This document shows, piece after piece, positions 22,801 to 33,892 of a DNA stretch of 64,000 nucleotides; the stretch's first letter is position 1, and each line of letters begins with the position of its first letter. Under the pieces are notes generated by a model that saw only the letters and a list, made by a program, of their open reading frames with translations, was not told where the DNA came from and searched no databases. The position numbers and the translations under genes were made by a program. The DNA is from Axinella damicornis (lineage: Eukaryota; Porifera; Demospongiae; Axinellida; Axinellidae), in contig OZ007506.1 in NCBI GenBank assembly GCA_963931865.1, positions 7,532,451-7,596,450 on the forward strand. Reading direction: 5' to 3'.

Positions 22801-25462
22801 ATGCGGTTTATCCTCCTTGGGAAAGTTTAGCCTCAGCTTCGCCTCGGCCAAACTTTCCCGCGGAGGCATAACCTCCGCGTCGACGTAGTAGATCCTATAC
22901 ATGTCCTTGAGTTATCACAAGTAGACATTTACATTATTTGTCCTTGAGTTGCTAAGAGAGTTGCCAGATGAAACTCCCTCGGAATCACAAATTAGGAAAC
23001 ACACTCTTTCATAGTGCAAGCAGATCCTGGTTGCTGTTCAAAAGCTCCTTCCAAACGAGTCTGTGCACGTTTGTGTGCTTCTCCAAAAGGCCATGCTACT
23101 GCTGTGGCAATTGCACAAGCTCCGATTTATATTGCGACACTCCTCTTGTGCACAGGTGCAGTGGGTATCATATGGTTTGTGCTGTGGTCCTTTCTGGCCT
23201 ATAGTACTCCTGCTACTCACCCGAGAATCTCCAGGGAGGAGAGGGAGTACATTGAGTCCTCCATTGCAGAGTCTGCAGAAAAACAGGCAATGCATTACCG
23301 CTATGAGTACTATTCTATTAACTTGTTCTAATCGTCACCAATTTACTTCCTCCACGCCATGCAGCTTCCGACTCCCTGGCTGAAGATTCTCACTTCCTCT
23401 GCTGTCTGGGCCATTTTTATTGCCAACTTTTGCAACGAATGGGGGAATGCTACCCTCACCACATTGATGCCCACCTACTTCAAACAGGTTTTACCTCAAC
23501 TGCAAGTGAACAGCGAGGTGAGCTAAAATCAAGGTATTTGCATGCATGGAGCTTATGGTTTTTCATAAGAGCTACACGGGCATTTTCTATAATGTTACGC
23601 TCTTTATGTCACTCAGTGCAGTATCTCCTTACTTCCATGCAGGCCACAGTTCTGAGTGGTGTATACTCAGCCATTCCTTCTGTCGTCATGATATTTGTGA
23701 TGCCCCTAAGCGGGCAAGTGGCAGACCACATGAGATCTACTCGATACTTTTCTACCACATCTGTCAGGAAGATATTTGGAGCTACAGGTACCACTTGTGG
23801 TATCTTTGATCTTATTGCTGGTCTGAATTCCAGGGGTTGGTATTGTCACACGACTCTGGTAATAACCAGGTCCTCTAATCCACAATGGTATTGTCACATG
23901 CATGGCTTTGGCGATCAACCAAGTCCTCACTCTGTCAATCAGTTCTGTTCTCACATGGGATACTCGGATTTAATGCTCTACTAATGCAATCCCAATGTCA
24001 CATTCGCCTATGGAGTTCTGTACTCACTAATTCCACACACAGCAGCAGTACTACAGCCTTACCTGGTTATAGTACAGAATGGCTCATCATTGAGGGTTCC
24101 CCATATGCAGGTGCACTATACAGAGGCATTTTCATTGCATTCATCATAGTCTAATATGAAGGGCTGAGAACCAGAGTGGCCTAACCCGCAAACATTGAAC
24201 TAGCCCCCCTAAACTTGAGAATACTGTTAAAATGTGTTTCAGGAGCTGCTGAAATTTCACGAATTTCAAAATTTCGGTCATACCCATTGCATATCTTTTA
24301 CTCTATTTTTGTGCAATTTCCAGTACTTGATTTTGGGTTAGGCCACTCCGGTTCTCAATTGGGCTAGGGCACCAGGCTATAGGTGATTATGACATACCAG
24401 GTAGTTCAGGTCTGATTGGTGTAACTACAATGAGCTGTTGGAGGTGGCTACGTTCTTGGGTATATATATGGCAGCCATCAACTTGTCTGTTTTCAAATTC
24501 CATCTCACAGGTGGTATTGGTTCGGCCACATTCCTCCTCCTGTGTGGCTACCTGGGCACATCCACAGTGACTGCAGTGACCTTCCTCACACTGTCTACAG
24601 CAATGACAGGAGTAGGAATAGCAGGCTATCATGTCAACTACCTAGACATTGCACCGAGATTTGCTGGAGTGATCATGGGCATCTCGAACGTCATCGGCAC
24701 TCTCCCGGGCTTTATAGCACCACAGGTGGCAAAAGCCATTGCTGTTGAGGTAAAGATACATGCAGTCATGCATGCATTGGCAGCCCATCCTAGTTATCAA
24801 ACAGCCTAATGGAAAATGCAAATAAGGCAATGTTGCTCCAGGCTGTACCTGAGTTTCTTAGATGGCATGTTGGATCATTGTTGAATATCCATTTCGGATA
24901 ATTATGGCTTACTTTAGAAGGGTTTCTTAGATAGGAATTGCATGGTGGGCAAACTTTAAGCACTGCACCATGAATGTCACTATAGGTACTGCTTGTGACT
25001 GCTCACAGGTTTGTGAAGATAGGTAGGGTCATAACAATTGACTCCTCTATCATGTCAAAATTAAATGGCTCCTGAATATAGTTATACTAGAATAGTTGCC
25101 CCCGGTTTCTAAGCATGTTTGAAAAATTCAAAAGATAGTTAACATAGGTGAGCCAATTATTGTTCTGTCTGTATATTCAGCCTAATGCTCCCAAGGGATC
25201 CAAGGCCTACCTGAATGGCTTTAGAGACGAGTGGAGAGAAGTATTTATCATTGGTGCCGAGGTTTACATCTTTGGAGCACTTGTCTACCTCATTATGGCT
25301 ACTGGAAAGAAACAACCCTGGGCTGATGGAACGGTGAAGTGTGTAAAGGAGCAAGAAGACTCTGATTTCAGAAGTTTGTGCAATGAGACAGAGCCAAGTC
25401 ATGTGACAGTTGTGGTTTCCGGAACAGCCCATGTACAGAAACAATTCACTCCCAACAATTAA
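19848..25462 (+). CDS. SLC17-family anion transporter (sialin/VGLUT-like)
   Basis: Ten phase-matched exons: 19848-20069, 20562-20589, 21488-21687, 21925-22012, 22097-22192, 23156-23286, 23365-23517, 23643-23787, 24511-24749, 25181-25462; 527 residues, the usual SLC17 length. The N-terminus ends a cytosolic tail at [20 protein letters not shown]. An N-glycosylated first loop follows ([10 protein letters not shown]), then [115 protein letters not shown], and the C-terminal [11 protein letters not shown] and [10 protein letters not shown]. These are the landmark motifs of the MFS group including sialin and vesicular glutamate transporters. The substrate cannot be assigned. Exon 2 is a 28-nt micro-exon with a GC donor (G|gcaagt). 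The exon ending at 23286 also appears to use GC (CAG|gcaatg). Confidence 0.92.
20213..20318. mobile_element. TAGTCTCATTCCC foldback, copy 1
   Basis: A 106-bp palindrome runs from TAGTCTCATTCCCAAACCC to GGGTCTGGGAACAAGACTA, with inner arms gaggatcgcttccagta / tactggaagcgatcctt. It lies in the first intron of the SLC17 gene. It is related in style to, but distinct in sequence from, the TAGCCTCGTTCCC family. Confidence 0.85.
20679..21196. mobile_element. TAGTCTCATTCCC foldback, copy 2 with long loop
   Basis: It has the same termini as 20213-20318 (TAGTCTCATTCCCAGTCTC ... tgtgtctgggaacaagacta), but the arms are separated by about 400 bp of other sequence. The loop holds no recognised gene. It lies in the SLC17 intron after the 28-nt micro-exon. 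Confidence 0.75.
22572..22692. repeat. Near-perfect palindrome centred on TGACGTCA
   Basis: The two arms run from gtgcgtgggcg(t)tcctttga to tcaaaggatcgccacgctg around the centre ctatgacgtcatag. Inner landmarks are gtaccgcggaggataaat / atttatcctccgcggtac. It lies in the SLC17 intron between the exons at 22097-22192 and 23156-23286. Confidence 0.9.
22773..22894. repeat. Second palindrome sharing arm sequence with 22572-22692
   Basis: It runs from ggatctactacgtcga to tcgacgtagtagatcc, with inner arms cggaggttatg / cataacctccg and gggaaagtttag / ccaaactttccc. The 'ggaggttatgc..tttatcctcc' block is shared with the adjacent palindrome, so the two are relatives or a nested pair. Confidence 0.8.
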
Positions 25463-26045
25463 ACTGTTAATTGTATCCTGCTGAACTCACGTTCAACAAT
25501 GTTGTAATGGAGTCGTGCACAGATGCGGTAGCACTTCCAATTCATGTTACATGCATGCTGAGATGGCATGTGGCTCACACAGGCTTCCTCATCCATGACT
25601 AAGTTGAGGTATCCAGTATACTTGGTAGTATCTGTAGTGTGTTCAATCACAATTATGTATGTACCCTATGATAACAATTAGCCTGCCATTGGGGATAAGG
25701 CTGTATAGCATGTGATACAAATCACACCAGCATAGTGTATAGCAGCCAAAGTGACTTGACAATTCTTAGTGGAAGTAGCCTCGTCCCCAGCTCCCACTCC
25801 CACCTTCCATATGGACATGGTGGCAATCAATATGTGGGAACAGAGAACAATCAGTTTCCTTGTTTTTACCTCAACCCTGGTTTATACAATATCATCAAAG
25901 CTACCATGGATCCAGGGTGCTATTCTGGCCCGAACCTGCAAAGTTGACACATTTCTTCATTTATATATCATGCAATGACATCTTTATATACAAACTCAGT
26001 GAAAGCAGCATATAATATACGGTCCTAGTCAACACACTGGCTATA
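25463..26045. other. Intergenic, convergent 3' ends
   Basis: This is about 580 bp between the SLC17 stop (plus strand) and the DUF1295 stop (minus strand). Both genes end here, so it must hold both 3' untranslated regions. I see no further gene in it. Confidence 0.6.
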
Positions 26046-26876
26046 TTAATTGCCACTTGAAGCAAACTTCTTATACAGCCAAGGCGGGCATGGGATCAAA
26101 GTGCTAGTTGACCTCTTGTACTGTACATACGCAGGATTGTTCCCATAACTCTGGTCATGCACCCAATTCAGCTGTGGCACACCATCCTTAGCAAAAATAA
26201 TGTAGACCTCCATAAGTGGACAAAGAAGAGCAATCCATTTCGCTCCGAAACCGAGAGTGGGTACACCCACTAGGAAGATGCCCCACCAAAAACACACGTC
26301 TCCAAAGAAGTGTGGGTAGCGTGCATACTTGAATAGTCCTGTGTCACACCATTTTCCCTCATTCTTTGGATTGTCTCTAAAGGTAAACTTCTGATGATCA
26401 GCCACAGCTTCAATCACCATCCCCAAAGTAGCAAGTAAGACTCCGAAAAGTTCAATTGTACCAAGATCGCCCCCAGGAGCTAGTGGCGAGTTGCAGAAAA
26501 TAGCAGGAAGACAGAATACCAGAGGCGCAAAGAGGGCGAATATCCAGAAAGACCAAGGTCTCGTCTTTCTTTTACTAGGTGGAGATCCCCCTGGGATATT
26601 CAATGATCGGTACACCAAGAAGACTCCCAACCTAACAGAGAATGCAACTGTTAATGCAGTTATGATCATCTTACGAGAGTGATCTGCCCCTCCAAGAAGA
26701 AACGTCAGGAGAGATATGGTGGCAATTGTAAAGTAAATCACCGGCATGGCAGTCCTGGTTGCGCGCACGTGGAAGATCCAGCAGAAGACCATCGCTGCCA
26801 CTCGGAGTATAACACAAACGGAGAGGCACAGGAACAGGCTGTGCGGATCCCATGAGAGAAATCTGTCGAAATGCAT
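26046..26876 (-). CDS. DUF1295 / steroid 5-alpha-reductase-like membrane protein
   Basis: A single uninterrupted 276-codon frame (no introns) has about six hydrophobic spans. The conserved C-terminal part includes DHQKFTFRDNPKNEGKWCDTG, then FKYARYPHFFGDVCFWWGIF, the hallmark of DUF1295 proteins (DQ/HKxxFxxNPxNxGKWCxTGLFxYxRHPxYFGE..WWG) related to steroid reductases and isoprenylcysteine methyltransferases. The C-terminus has ..YKRSTSTLIPCPPWL. The usual histidine of RHP is kept in shifted form as RYPHFFG. Location is probably an internal membrane, and the enzymatic reaction is unknown for most members. An intronless copy in an intron-rich neighbourhood could be a retrocopy or a naturally intronless gene. 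Confidence 0.88.
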   Translation of the reverse strand: MHFDRFLSWDPHSLFLCLSVCVILRVAAMVFCWIFHVRATRTAMPVIYFTIATISLLTFLLGGADHSRKMIITALTVAFSVRLGVFLVYRSLNIPGGSPPSKRKTRPWSFWIFALFAPLVFCLPAIFCNSPLAPGGDLGTIELFGVLLATLGMVIEAVADHQKFTFRDNPKNEGKWCDTGLFKYARYPHFFGDVCFWWGIFLVGVPTLGFGAKWIALLCPLMEVYIIFAKDGVPQLNWVHDQSYGNNPAYVQYKRSTSTLIPCPPWLYKKFASSGN

Positions 26877-26959
26877 GGCCAGCGATGGCTACTTCTAGCT
26901 TTCCCTCCGGCGAAGGGTGTGGCTTCGAATCGCATGCGCGTACGTTCGCGTATGCGCAT

Positions 26960-27770
26960 CAGTCGGCTGTTCCTACCTCTGCTCTGCCTGGCTCTCCCTC
27001 TGCTCTACCCGCCTCTTCCTGCATGGCTCTACCTGGCTCTACCTCTGCTCTACCTGGCTCTATATCTTTACTCTACCTCAGAGTCTGCATGCTCTACCTG
27101 TTCCACGTCTGCTCTACCTGGCTCAACCTCTTCTACCTGACTCTCCCTCTGCTCTACCCACCTCTTCCTGCATGGCTCTACCTCTGCTCTACCTGGCTCT
27201 ATCTCTACTCTACCTGGCTCTACCTCTGCTCTACCTGGCTCTACCTCTGCTCTACCTGGCTCTACCTCTGTTCAACCTGGCTCTACCTCTACTCTACCTG
27301 GCTCTAACTCTGCTCTACCTTGCTCTACCTCTGCTCTACGCAGAGGTTGAGCCAGGTGGAGCAGAGGTAGAGCAATTGGGGTAGAGCATAGGCAGAGCCA
27401 GGTAGAGAGCCAGGTAGAGCAGAGGTAGAGCCTGAGGGAGAGCCAGGTAGAGCAGAGGTAGAGCCAGGTAGTAGAGCCAGGTAGAGCAGAGCTAGAGCCA
27501 GGTAGAGCAGAGGTAGATCCAGGTAGAGCAGAGGTAGATCCAGGTAGAGCAGAGGTAGAGCCAGGTGGAGCAGAGGTAGAGCCAGGTAGAGGCGGGTAGA
27601 GCAGAGGTAGAGACAGGTAGAGCAGAGGTACATGTAGAGCCAGGTAGAGCAGAGGTAGAGGCGGGTAGAGCAGAGGTAGCTAGAGGCGGGTAGAGCAGAG
27701 GTATATAGAGCCAGGTAGAGCAGAGGTAGAGACAGGTAGAACAGAGGAAGAGCCAGGTAGAGCAGAGGTA
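26960..27770. repeat. Inverted satellite of CTCTACCTGG units
   Basis: From about 26985 to 27338 the plus strand reads repeats of ctctacctctgctctacctgg. From about 27339 to 27770 it reads the reverse complement (gtagagcagaggtagagccag). The junction is near 27338, giving a ~350-bp potential hairpin. The array starts about 110 bp upstream of the DUF1295 start codon. The long open frames here are repeat artefacts. Confidence 0.9.
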
Positions 27771-28644
27771 TACTCACTGCATGTAAGGCTTGCGTCGAGT
27801 TGACCACAGCAAGAATTTCGCGCGCCGTGCGTATCTATGGAAACGATTGCACACGGCACTAAATGTCATCTGATTGCGGTTGGTTTATTACGTTACAGAA
27901 TGCCATGAATACTGATTTCGTGTTTCATTGGACTGCATACGGCATCCATCTTCAAGCGATTGCAAAGCGCTAGCGATCTAGCATTAGACGCCGATGTCCG
28001 CCTGCTGTACAGACGAGTTTGTTCGTTGGAAACGGTCAAACGACCCCATGAGAAAAGTGGGGCGTGGTCACTTGTCCCGTGACTTTCAGGCCTTTGCGGT
28101 TGATATGGCCGCAAATCAGAGAGTGAACAAAAAGTCGAGCGATACGGATTACTTGTGCTTTGGTATTCTTGACCTTACCGGTGGCAATCCAAAGAGTACG
28201 AATGGCTGCGTCTTCCTACCGGGTAGATTGTGGAAAAATTGCTCGTAGGAGTTGCTGTGACAGAAACTATGCTCCCACTGGCCATCTCTGGAGTGGCTGT
28301 TTGCGTCGTTGAGCAACTTCCCAGCTGAGTTCGAGAAATCTACCCGGTAGGTTTTGAGTTGGTTATGTGTACGTTCGAACGGTACCACTCAGTACGCTCT
28401 AGCTAACCGGCACATAATCCGTATATCAGTCTTTCTGATGTTTATGTTGGCAACGCCGGTCACCCACTGACGTCATGTAATAGTTATGACGTAATTGAAT
28501 ATACATGGGTGGAGTTTTGAGGTTTCACTTTCATATTATCATCAACAACATGGAACACAATGATCTATGTCTGTGTAAAACCAAGGTGAAGTTGGCATAC
28601 TAATATGTACATCCTAGCCCGACCCAAGCCTTACATGCACTGAG
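27771..28644. mobile_element. TA-flanked inverted-repeat element inserted in satellite
   Basis: The left end TACTCACTGCATGTAAGGCTTG pairs with the right end CAAGCCTTACATGCACTGAG. TA lies on both sides (27769-27770, 28645-28646). Removing the element rejoins the satellite unit 'gcagaggta' + 'gagacaggtag', so this is a clean insertion. The interior has an inverted 'ctaccgggtagat' / 'atctacccggtag' pair at about 28217-28350 and no recognised gene. TA targets are typical of Tc1/mariner-type transposition. Confidence 0.85.
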
Positions 28645-28770
28645 TAGAGACAGGTAGAGCAGAGGTAGAGCCATGTAGCTAGAGCAGAGGTAAGGTAGAG
28701 CAGAGGTAGAGACAGGTAGAACAGAGGTCGAGCCAGGTAGAGAGTCATGTAGAGCAGAGGTAGATCAAGC
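28645..28770. repeat. Satellite continuation
   Basis: The gtagagcagaggtagag array resumes after the 874-bp insertion and ends near 28770. Confidence 0.9.
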
Positions 28771-29205
28771 CAGTACGTTGTTTAAACTCTCCATAGCCAC
28801 ATTTTTTTCAATTAAGCTATTACGTACAAACTCCCTGATACCCTCAGCACTTCAGCAGATCGGACAGTGCATGTGGTTTAGCTATAAAACAAAACTAAAA
28901 AAATCGTTATGCTAGATTAGTGTTGTCTTATTTAAAACTGACATTATATGGGTGCATGTACATACCAAAGCAGGGTTGTACATAATTATACGGCCGGGGG
29001 GAAAGCGGTTTCTAGTCCCATTCAACCATCCACAAACATGAAAGGGGTATAGGACTGTAATTTTGTCCTATATACCTTATTATTTGGGGGGTTAAAGCAG
29101 CTCTAGCTAATGACAGACTCGATACGAAACAAAATGAAAATTTCCAGCAATGATCAGTTGGCATAATGTATAGTTTCATATATTATACAATTGTTAACTT
29201 GTGAC
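28771..29205. other. Intergenic, no gene seen
   Basis: This AT-rich sequence lies between the satellite and the GTPBP6 stop codon. It probably includes the GTPBP6 3' untranslated region. No exon is recognised. Confidence 0.5.
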
Positions 29206-29386
29206 TCATGATGTTCTTGAGACATTGGTGAGCACAACAGAATCACTAAACTTTGCCTTAAGCTTTCCAACAGTTGCATCTGACAGAATGGCCTTAACTT
29301 CTAGCTCCTCTTCTCCCCTTTCCGATGATCTTACACTACAAACTGTTGCTTCATGATGCAGCCAGCTAGGACAACGGAAATGCAGT

Positions 29387-29477
<91 letters not shown>

Positions 29478-32400
29478 AGTGTGTGGTGGTGTGGTGAGTG
29501 CGTGAGAAAAAGAGGAGGACCAATTAGAATACAGCATGACTTATTTTAGTAAGATTTACAGAGTGATCAGAAAACATCATTCACTCTACCTCAAATGAGG
29601 TCCATCCGCTGGCACCACCACCTTCCAGCGTTTCTGATTGGTGGCCTTCAAGACAGCATCCTCTATCAAGAGCATGAGGTCCTTCAATCCAACCCCCTCT
29701 GTAGATGAGACCAGCAGCCTACTCTCAAGGTCATCCAGCATCAATTCACCCTCTCTAGAAGATTTATAAAGCGAAAGCATGAGCTGACTCAGGAAGCAGA
29801 GGCAGGGAACAACTATAGGAGAGGCTAGAGTACAGAGTTACAATGGTGTATGCACTCGTGTGCGAACACAAGCAATGATTATCTACATTTTAGCAGCAGT
29901 GTGGCTAATGTATGTTGATCGTTTGTAATGGATGAGTTCAACCAGTTAGCAAACTCTGCTTCTCTGTTGTAATAGTATGTATACTCTGTACGCATTTCTG
30001 CGGTGTGTGAACATGTTAGTATAGTTCTCCGCTGACTGCAAAACATAACTGAAACATACTACATAATGTCATCATAGAAGTACCAAAGCGAGATACTATA
30101 CAAGAACTCATGAGAAGGAGTGTCCAACTACGATAACAAAGCTGGTCTAACAGCGCTTGCATGTGCTTGACCATATACGGCAAGTGGAGAATCTGTACAG
30201 CGGTCACACTAAAGTGAGATAACCTTATTCACGAACCAGCATGCACTTGGACTACTATGGGAAACCTGACGAAAGCCGGCTCTTTTACGTAACGAGGTTC
30301 CAAATAATGGCATGGCAGTCATCAGAACAGGGATGTGTATATGTGTTCTGTAGCTATAGCCACACACAATAATGTTGGTATGTGGACTTGGGTGGGCCTG
30401 ACCTCTAACCAGGAAGCCATAACCCCACAATCTAGCATCGCACGAATGTGTCTGACTATACCTGTCAGCCGAAAATCACAGCTTTAGTCTCCACGGTTTG
30501 TTCTGGATTAAACTTCAAATAGAATACTAGTGTTTCAGTCATGCCCAACTAAGTTTAGGGGTCTGCTACATGTATAAATTAGGTAATACTTACCAGGTAG
30601 TTATACAAAGTAAAAAGATATGTGAGTGGGAAAGGGACCTTTCATGGGAACTTTGACCTTTACATTGAAGTGTGATAAGCTTCCTTATGGGGATGAGTGC
30701 AGCAATGATGTCACTCTACCCCCTGCAGAATCCCAGATAGCTATCAATACATTAAGATTTTAACGTGTGTCTGTGTGTGTGTCTGTGAGTGACGGAAGTG
30801 GGATGTTCGTGGGGCGGGACTAGACTATAGTGATGCGTACTTTAAATTATGTACTGAACCTCGAACTCCGCGAAGAATGTTTGAGAACATTGGGACCGGG
30901 CATGGGCTGGAATCCAGTATGCAATCGGGGAGCAGCAGTCGAAGTGGACGCAATCGGGCGAGTAGCAGTTGAAGCGGACGCAATCGGGGAGCAGCAGTCG
31001 AAGCGGACGTGATCGAGAGCAGAGCTGATCATGAAAGCGGCGAGCAGCAGCTTGAAGCGGACGCAATCGGGGAGCCGCATCTGGAGGCGGAGGCAAACGG
31101 GGAGCCAGCAGTGAAGCGGATGCCGCAATCGGGCCCGGGAGCAGCAGCTGGAGGCGGAGGCAAACGGGGAGCCAGCCGCTGAGTGGAAGCGGATGCCGCA
31201 ATCGGGCCCGGGAGCAGCAGCTGAAGCGGACGTACGCACGGTAGGCGAACAAGGGGGAAGTAGCTGAGCGAGCGAAGCGAGCTCAGCTACTTGTATTCCT
31301 TACACTTGGTCAGCCTTGTTGAGCACTTCGATCATGTCCTCCAGTAACTGTGGTTTTAAGTTCAGTTGACGTAGCACCTTCAAGACATTGAGTCTCTGGG
31401 CGTAGGACTTGGGGTGACTGACATCACAGACATGGACTATCACATCCTGTGAACACAAAGTCATGAAACTCTTACTACGTATATCAGTCACACCCATGCA
31501 CACCATTTTGGTTGGTAACAATGATGTCAAGTAAATAGGGTTTGGGTCACACAGTAGCCTCGTTCTACGTACACCTCTAGCTTTTGATCATTTTTTGCAT
31601 ACTGCAAGTGATCAAAAAGTGGGTGTAGAATGCCTGGGAACGAGGCTATCACACAGTACATACATACAGTTTCCTCAGGAGTGGTACAGCCACCCAGACT
31701 GCCCATGCTTTGACCTGACCACTTGTTTGATCAAACTGTCATTAGGATCTGCAGTCCAAGCTTTCCTTCAGTTTGTGCGTGTTCCAGACCGAATTACATT
31801 GGGAATGAGACAATTCCTACCCTCATCCCCAGGCCGTCTCATATACTCCACTTTCTTGACCGTATACTTGACCTCAGAACCGCGAAAAGAAAATTGGGAT
31901 TTTGCAGGGTTCAAGGGTCTGGGAACGAGGCTAGACAATTCCTAACAAAGATGGCATGGAAGCAGAAGTAGGCATAAAAGGCGATGAAAAACACAAAGGT
32001 AATAGCTACAAGAGCCCTTCCTGCTGACTGAAAATGATGGTACTTTGCAACCTCTGGCCAAATTCACCGAAATTCCCACATCCCTGCTTGTAATTTCTGG
32101 GTGAAGGTACCATCTACTGGGTATATGTTACATGCACTTACTACCTAAATCATGCGAGTTGAGGTTACTATCAAACGTACCGCACTGATCACATCTTCTA
32201 GTGTTGACGCAAATGATTCCACTAACTCGTGGGGTAGGTCAGAGATAAACCCTATTGTATCCACAAAAATCACCCTCAGTCCACAAGGCAACTTTCCTGC
32301 GTGCATTGTTGTGTCCAGGGTAGCAAACAGCATGTCCTCTGGATGCAAACAGTCATCCTTGGAGAGGGCTTTAATTAGAGTGGTCTTCCCAGCATTGGTG

Positions 32401-33371
32401 TAACCAACCACCGCAACAACAGGCAGGGAGTGCTTAGCACGTTGGTTTCTAGAAGTCTTCCGTTTATTCCTAATCACACTCAACTCATCTTTCAGGATCT
32501 TCTCTCTGCTGATGAGGGTTCTTCTGGAAATTTCGAGTGACGTTTCCCCTGCACCTCCTGTTTTGCCAGTCCCTCCCCTCTGCTGGTCAAAGTCCCCTTC
32601 CTCCTTTACAAGCCGAGATCGGAGATAAGGAATCTCAGCAAGCTCAACTTGGGCTTTGGCCTCACGTGTTTTGGCCCTCTCCTTGAAAATCCTCAGCACA
32701 ATACTAAAACGATCAAACACGTCCTTTTCAAATAATGTCTCCAAGGATCTCTGCTGCAGAGGGGTCAGTTTGGGAATGTTTATAAAGACCCCTGATGCAG
32801 GCGACTGCTTCACAGCTGTCTGTAGCTCAGCAATCTTTCCTTTCCCAAATACGAACCTGCTGTGAGGCTTTCGGAGGATATCTACTCTTGTACTTTGCAC
32901 TTTCCAACCAGTAATAGCTTCAGCCAGTGACACAGCCTCCTCTAACTTGCCTTCTGCCGGCACGTATGGTTTTTCTACAACGCCACTCTTGTGGTCAGGC
33001 TGAATTACTAGCAGATTGTGTGTGTCCTTGGGTGTCTCTACCGTCTTTGAACTCAGCCGTCTAGTGATGTAAACACCATGTCCTTGGTTTACACTGAAGC
33101 CTACAGACAAACACCTGAAGTACTTTATCAAAGGTCTTTGGGTCTGCTGGCCAACACATCTCTTCTGGAATAGTGAACTTACCCTCCAACCTGCTGCTGG
33201 GATCTGCACACACTGAACAGTCTGATGAATGATGCTCCTCTCAACTGCAAAGGTTCTGTGTGCCCATTGGGTGGCAAGACTGCGTGAGTACGTATACGAG
33301 AAGGTAGAGATGATGAAGGCATGGAAACGGCTCAGATAGCGATGCCAACCGCGGACAGCCATGAACAACAA
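29206..33371 (-). CDS. GTPBP6: GTP-binding protein 6, HflX family
   Basis: Four phase-matched exons: 32181-33371, 31304-31446, 29590-29754, 29206-29365; 552 residues. A long basic N-terminus could be a mitochondrial targeting region. The HflX N-terminal domain shows FVFGKGKIAEL and DVFDRFSIVLRIF, followed by RAKTREAKAQVELAEIPYL and a glycine-rich linker (QQRGGTGKTGGAGE). The GTPase domain has G1 GYTNAGKTTLI, switch I LFATLDTT, G3 DTIGF, then IVHVCDVSHP, G4 NKAD and G5 SSTEG. The last exon encodes the small C-terminal domain starting WLHHEATV. HflX proteins bind ribosomes and split or rescue them, and the animal protein acts in mitochondria. The 1.55-kb third-position intron holds a GC-rich tandem repeat (about 30900-31240). 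A TAGCCTCGTTCTACG foldback lies in the next intron at 31555. Confidence 0.93.
29393..29475. repeat. (GT)n microsatellite
   Basis: About 40 GT dinucleotides lie in the last intron of GTPBP6, immediately before (minus-strand sense) the final exon acceptor. Confidence 0.97.
30890..31245. repeat. GC-rich tandem repeat in GTPBP6 intron
   Basis: Imperfect ~30-36 bp units built from 'gcagcag(t/c)(c)gaagcggacgcaatcggg' repeat about nine times. Open frames on both strands are compositional. Confidence 0.75.
31555..31648. mobile_element. TAGCCTCGTTC foldback in GTPBP6 intron
   Basis: A 94-bp palindrome, TAGCCTCGTTCTACGTAC ... gtagaatgcctgggaacgaggcta, has the inner arms cttttgatcattttt / aagtgatcaaaaag. 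It belongs to the same family as 14936-15033. Confidence 0.85.
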
Positions 33372-33892
33372 CGCCTACATGGAGGTAACCCTTTCATTAA
33401 CTTAATGATTAAATTTCATTTGGGGGAGGAGCGATCGAGGGATTTCCGTACAGTAGTGTAATTCCAGACATCCAGGTTTATCTTCCAGAGTCTGAGTCGT
33501 TCTTTGCTATTTGCACTGCAGGTATCAACTTAATTATAAGCATCACCACCACAGCACTTCATGGCCATTGCATTCGCTCCTTTAGCAATTCTTCCGAATT
33601 ATAGTAAGTGCACAAAAGTCATGCATACCCTACCTCACTTTCCAACGCTGTACAGTAGTTAGTAAAAAAAAAACCCTGCTCCTAGAGAGCGAGAATTCCT
33701 AGAGAGCGAGAATGGTACCTATATGTACCCATACTGCTTTTGGTCTTCCCCCTTGGCCATGGCTGTGAGCAACATTATATCAAACAGACTCATTATTGTG
33801 AAGATACAACATAATTAAATTAATATAAAACCATGTACTTTATTGAGGGAACGATGAAAAACCAGTGTTGGAGGTAAAATGAGACAGTGGCT

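Noticed and set aside
26852..27807. Leucine-rich frames such as LYLALPLLYLALPLLY
   Set aside because: They are produced by the CTCTACCTGG satellite. Membrane-like composition is an accident of the repeat.
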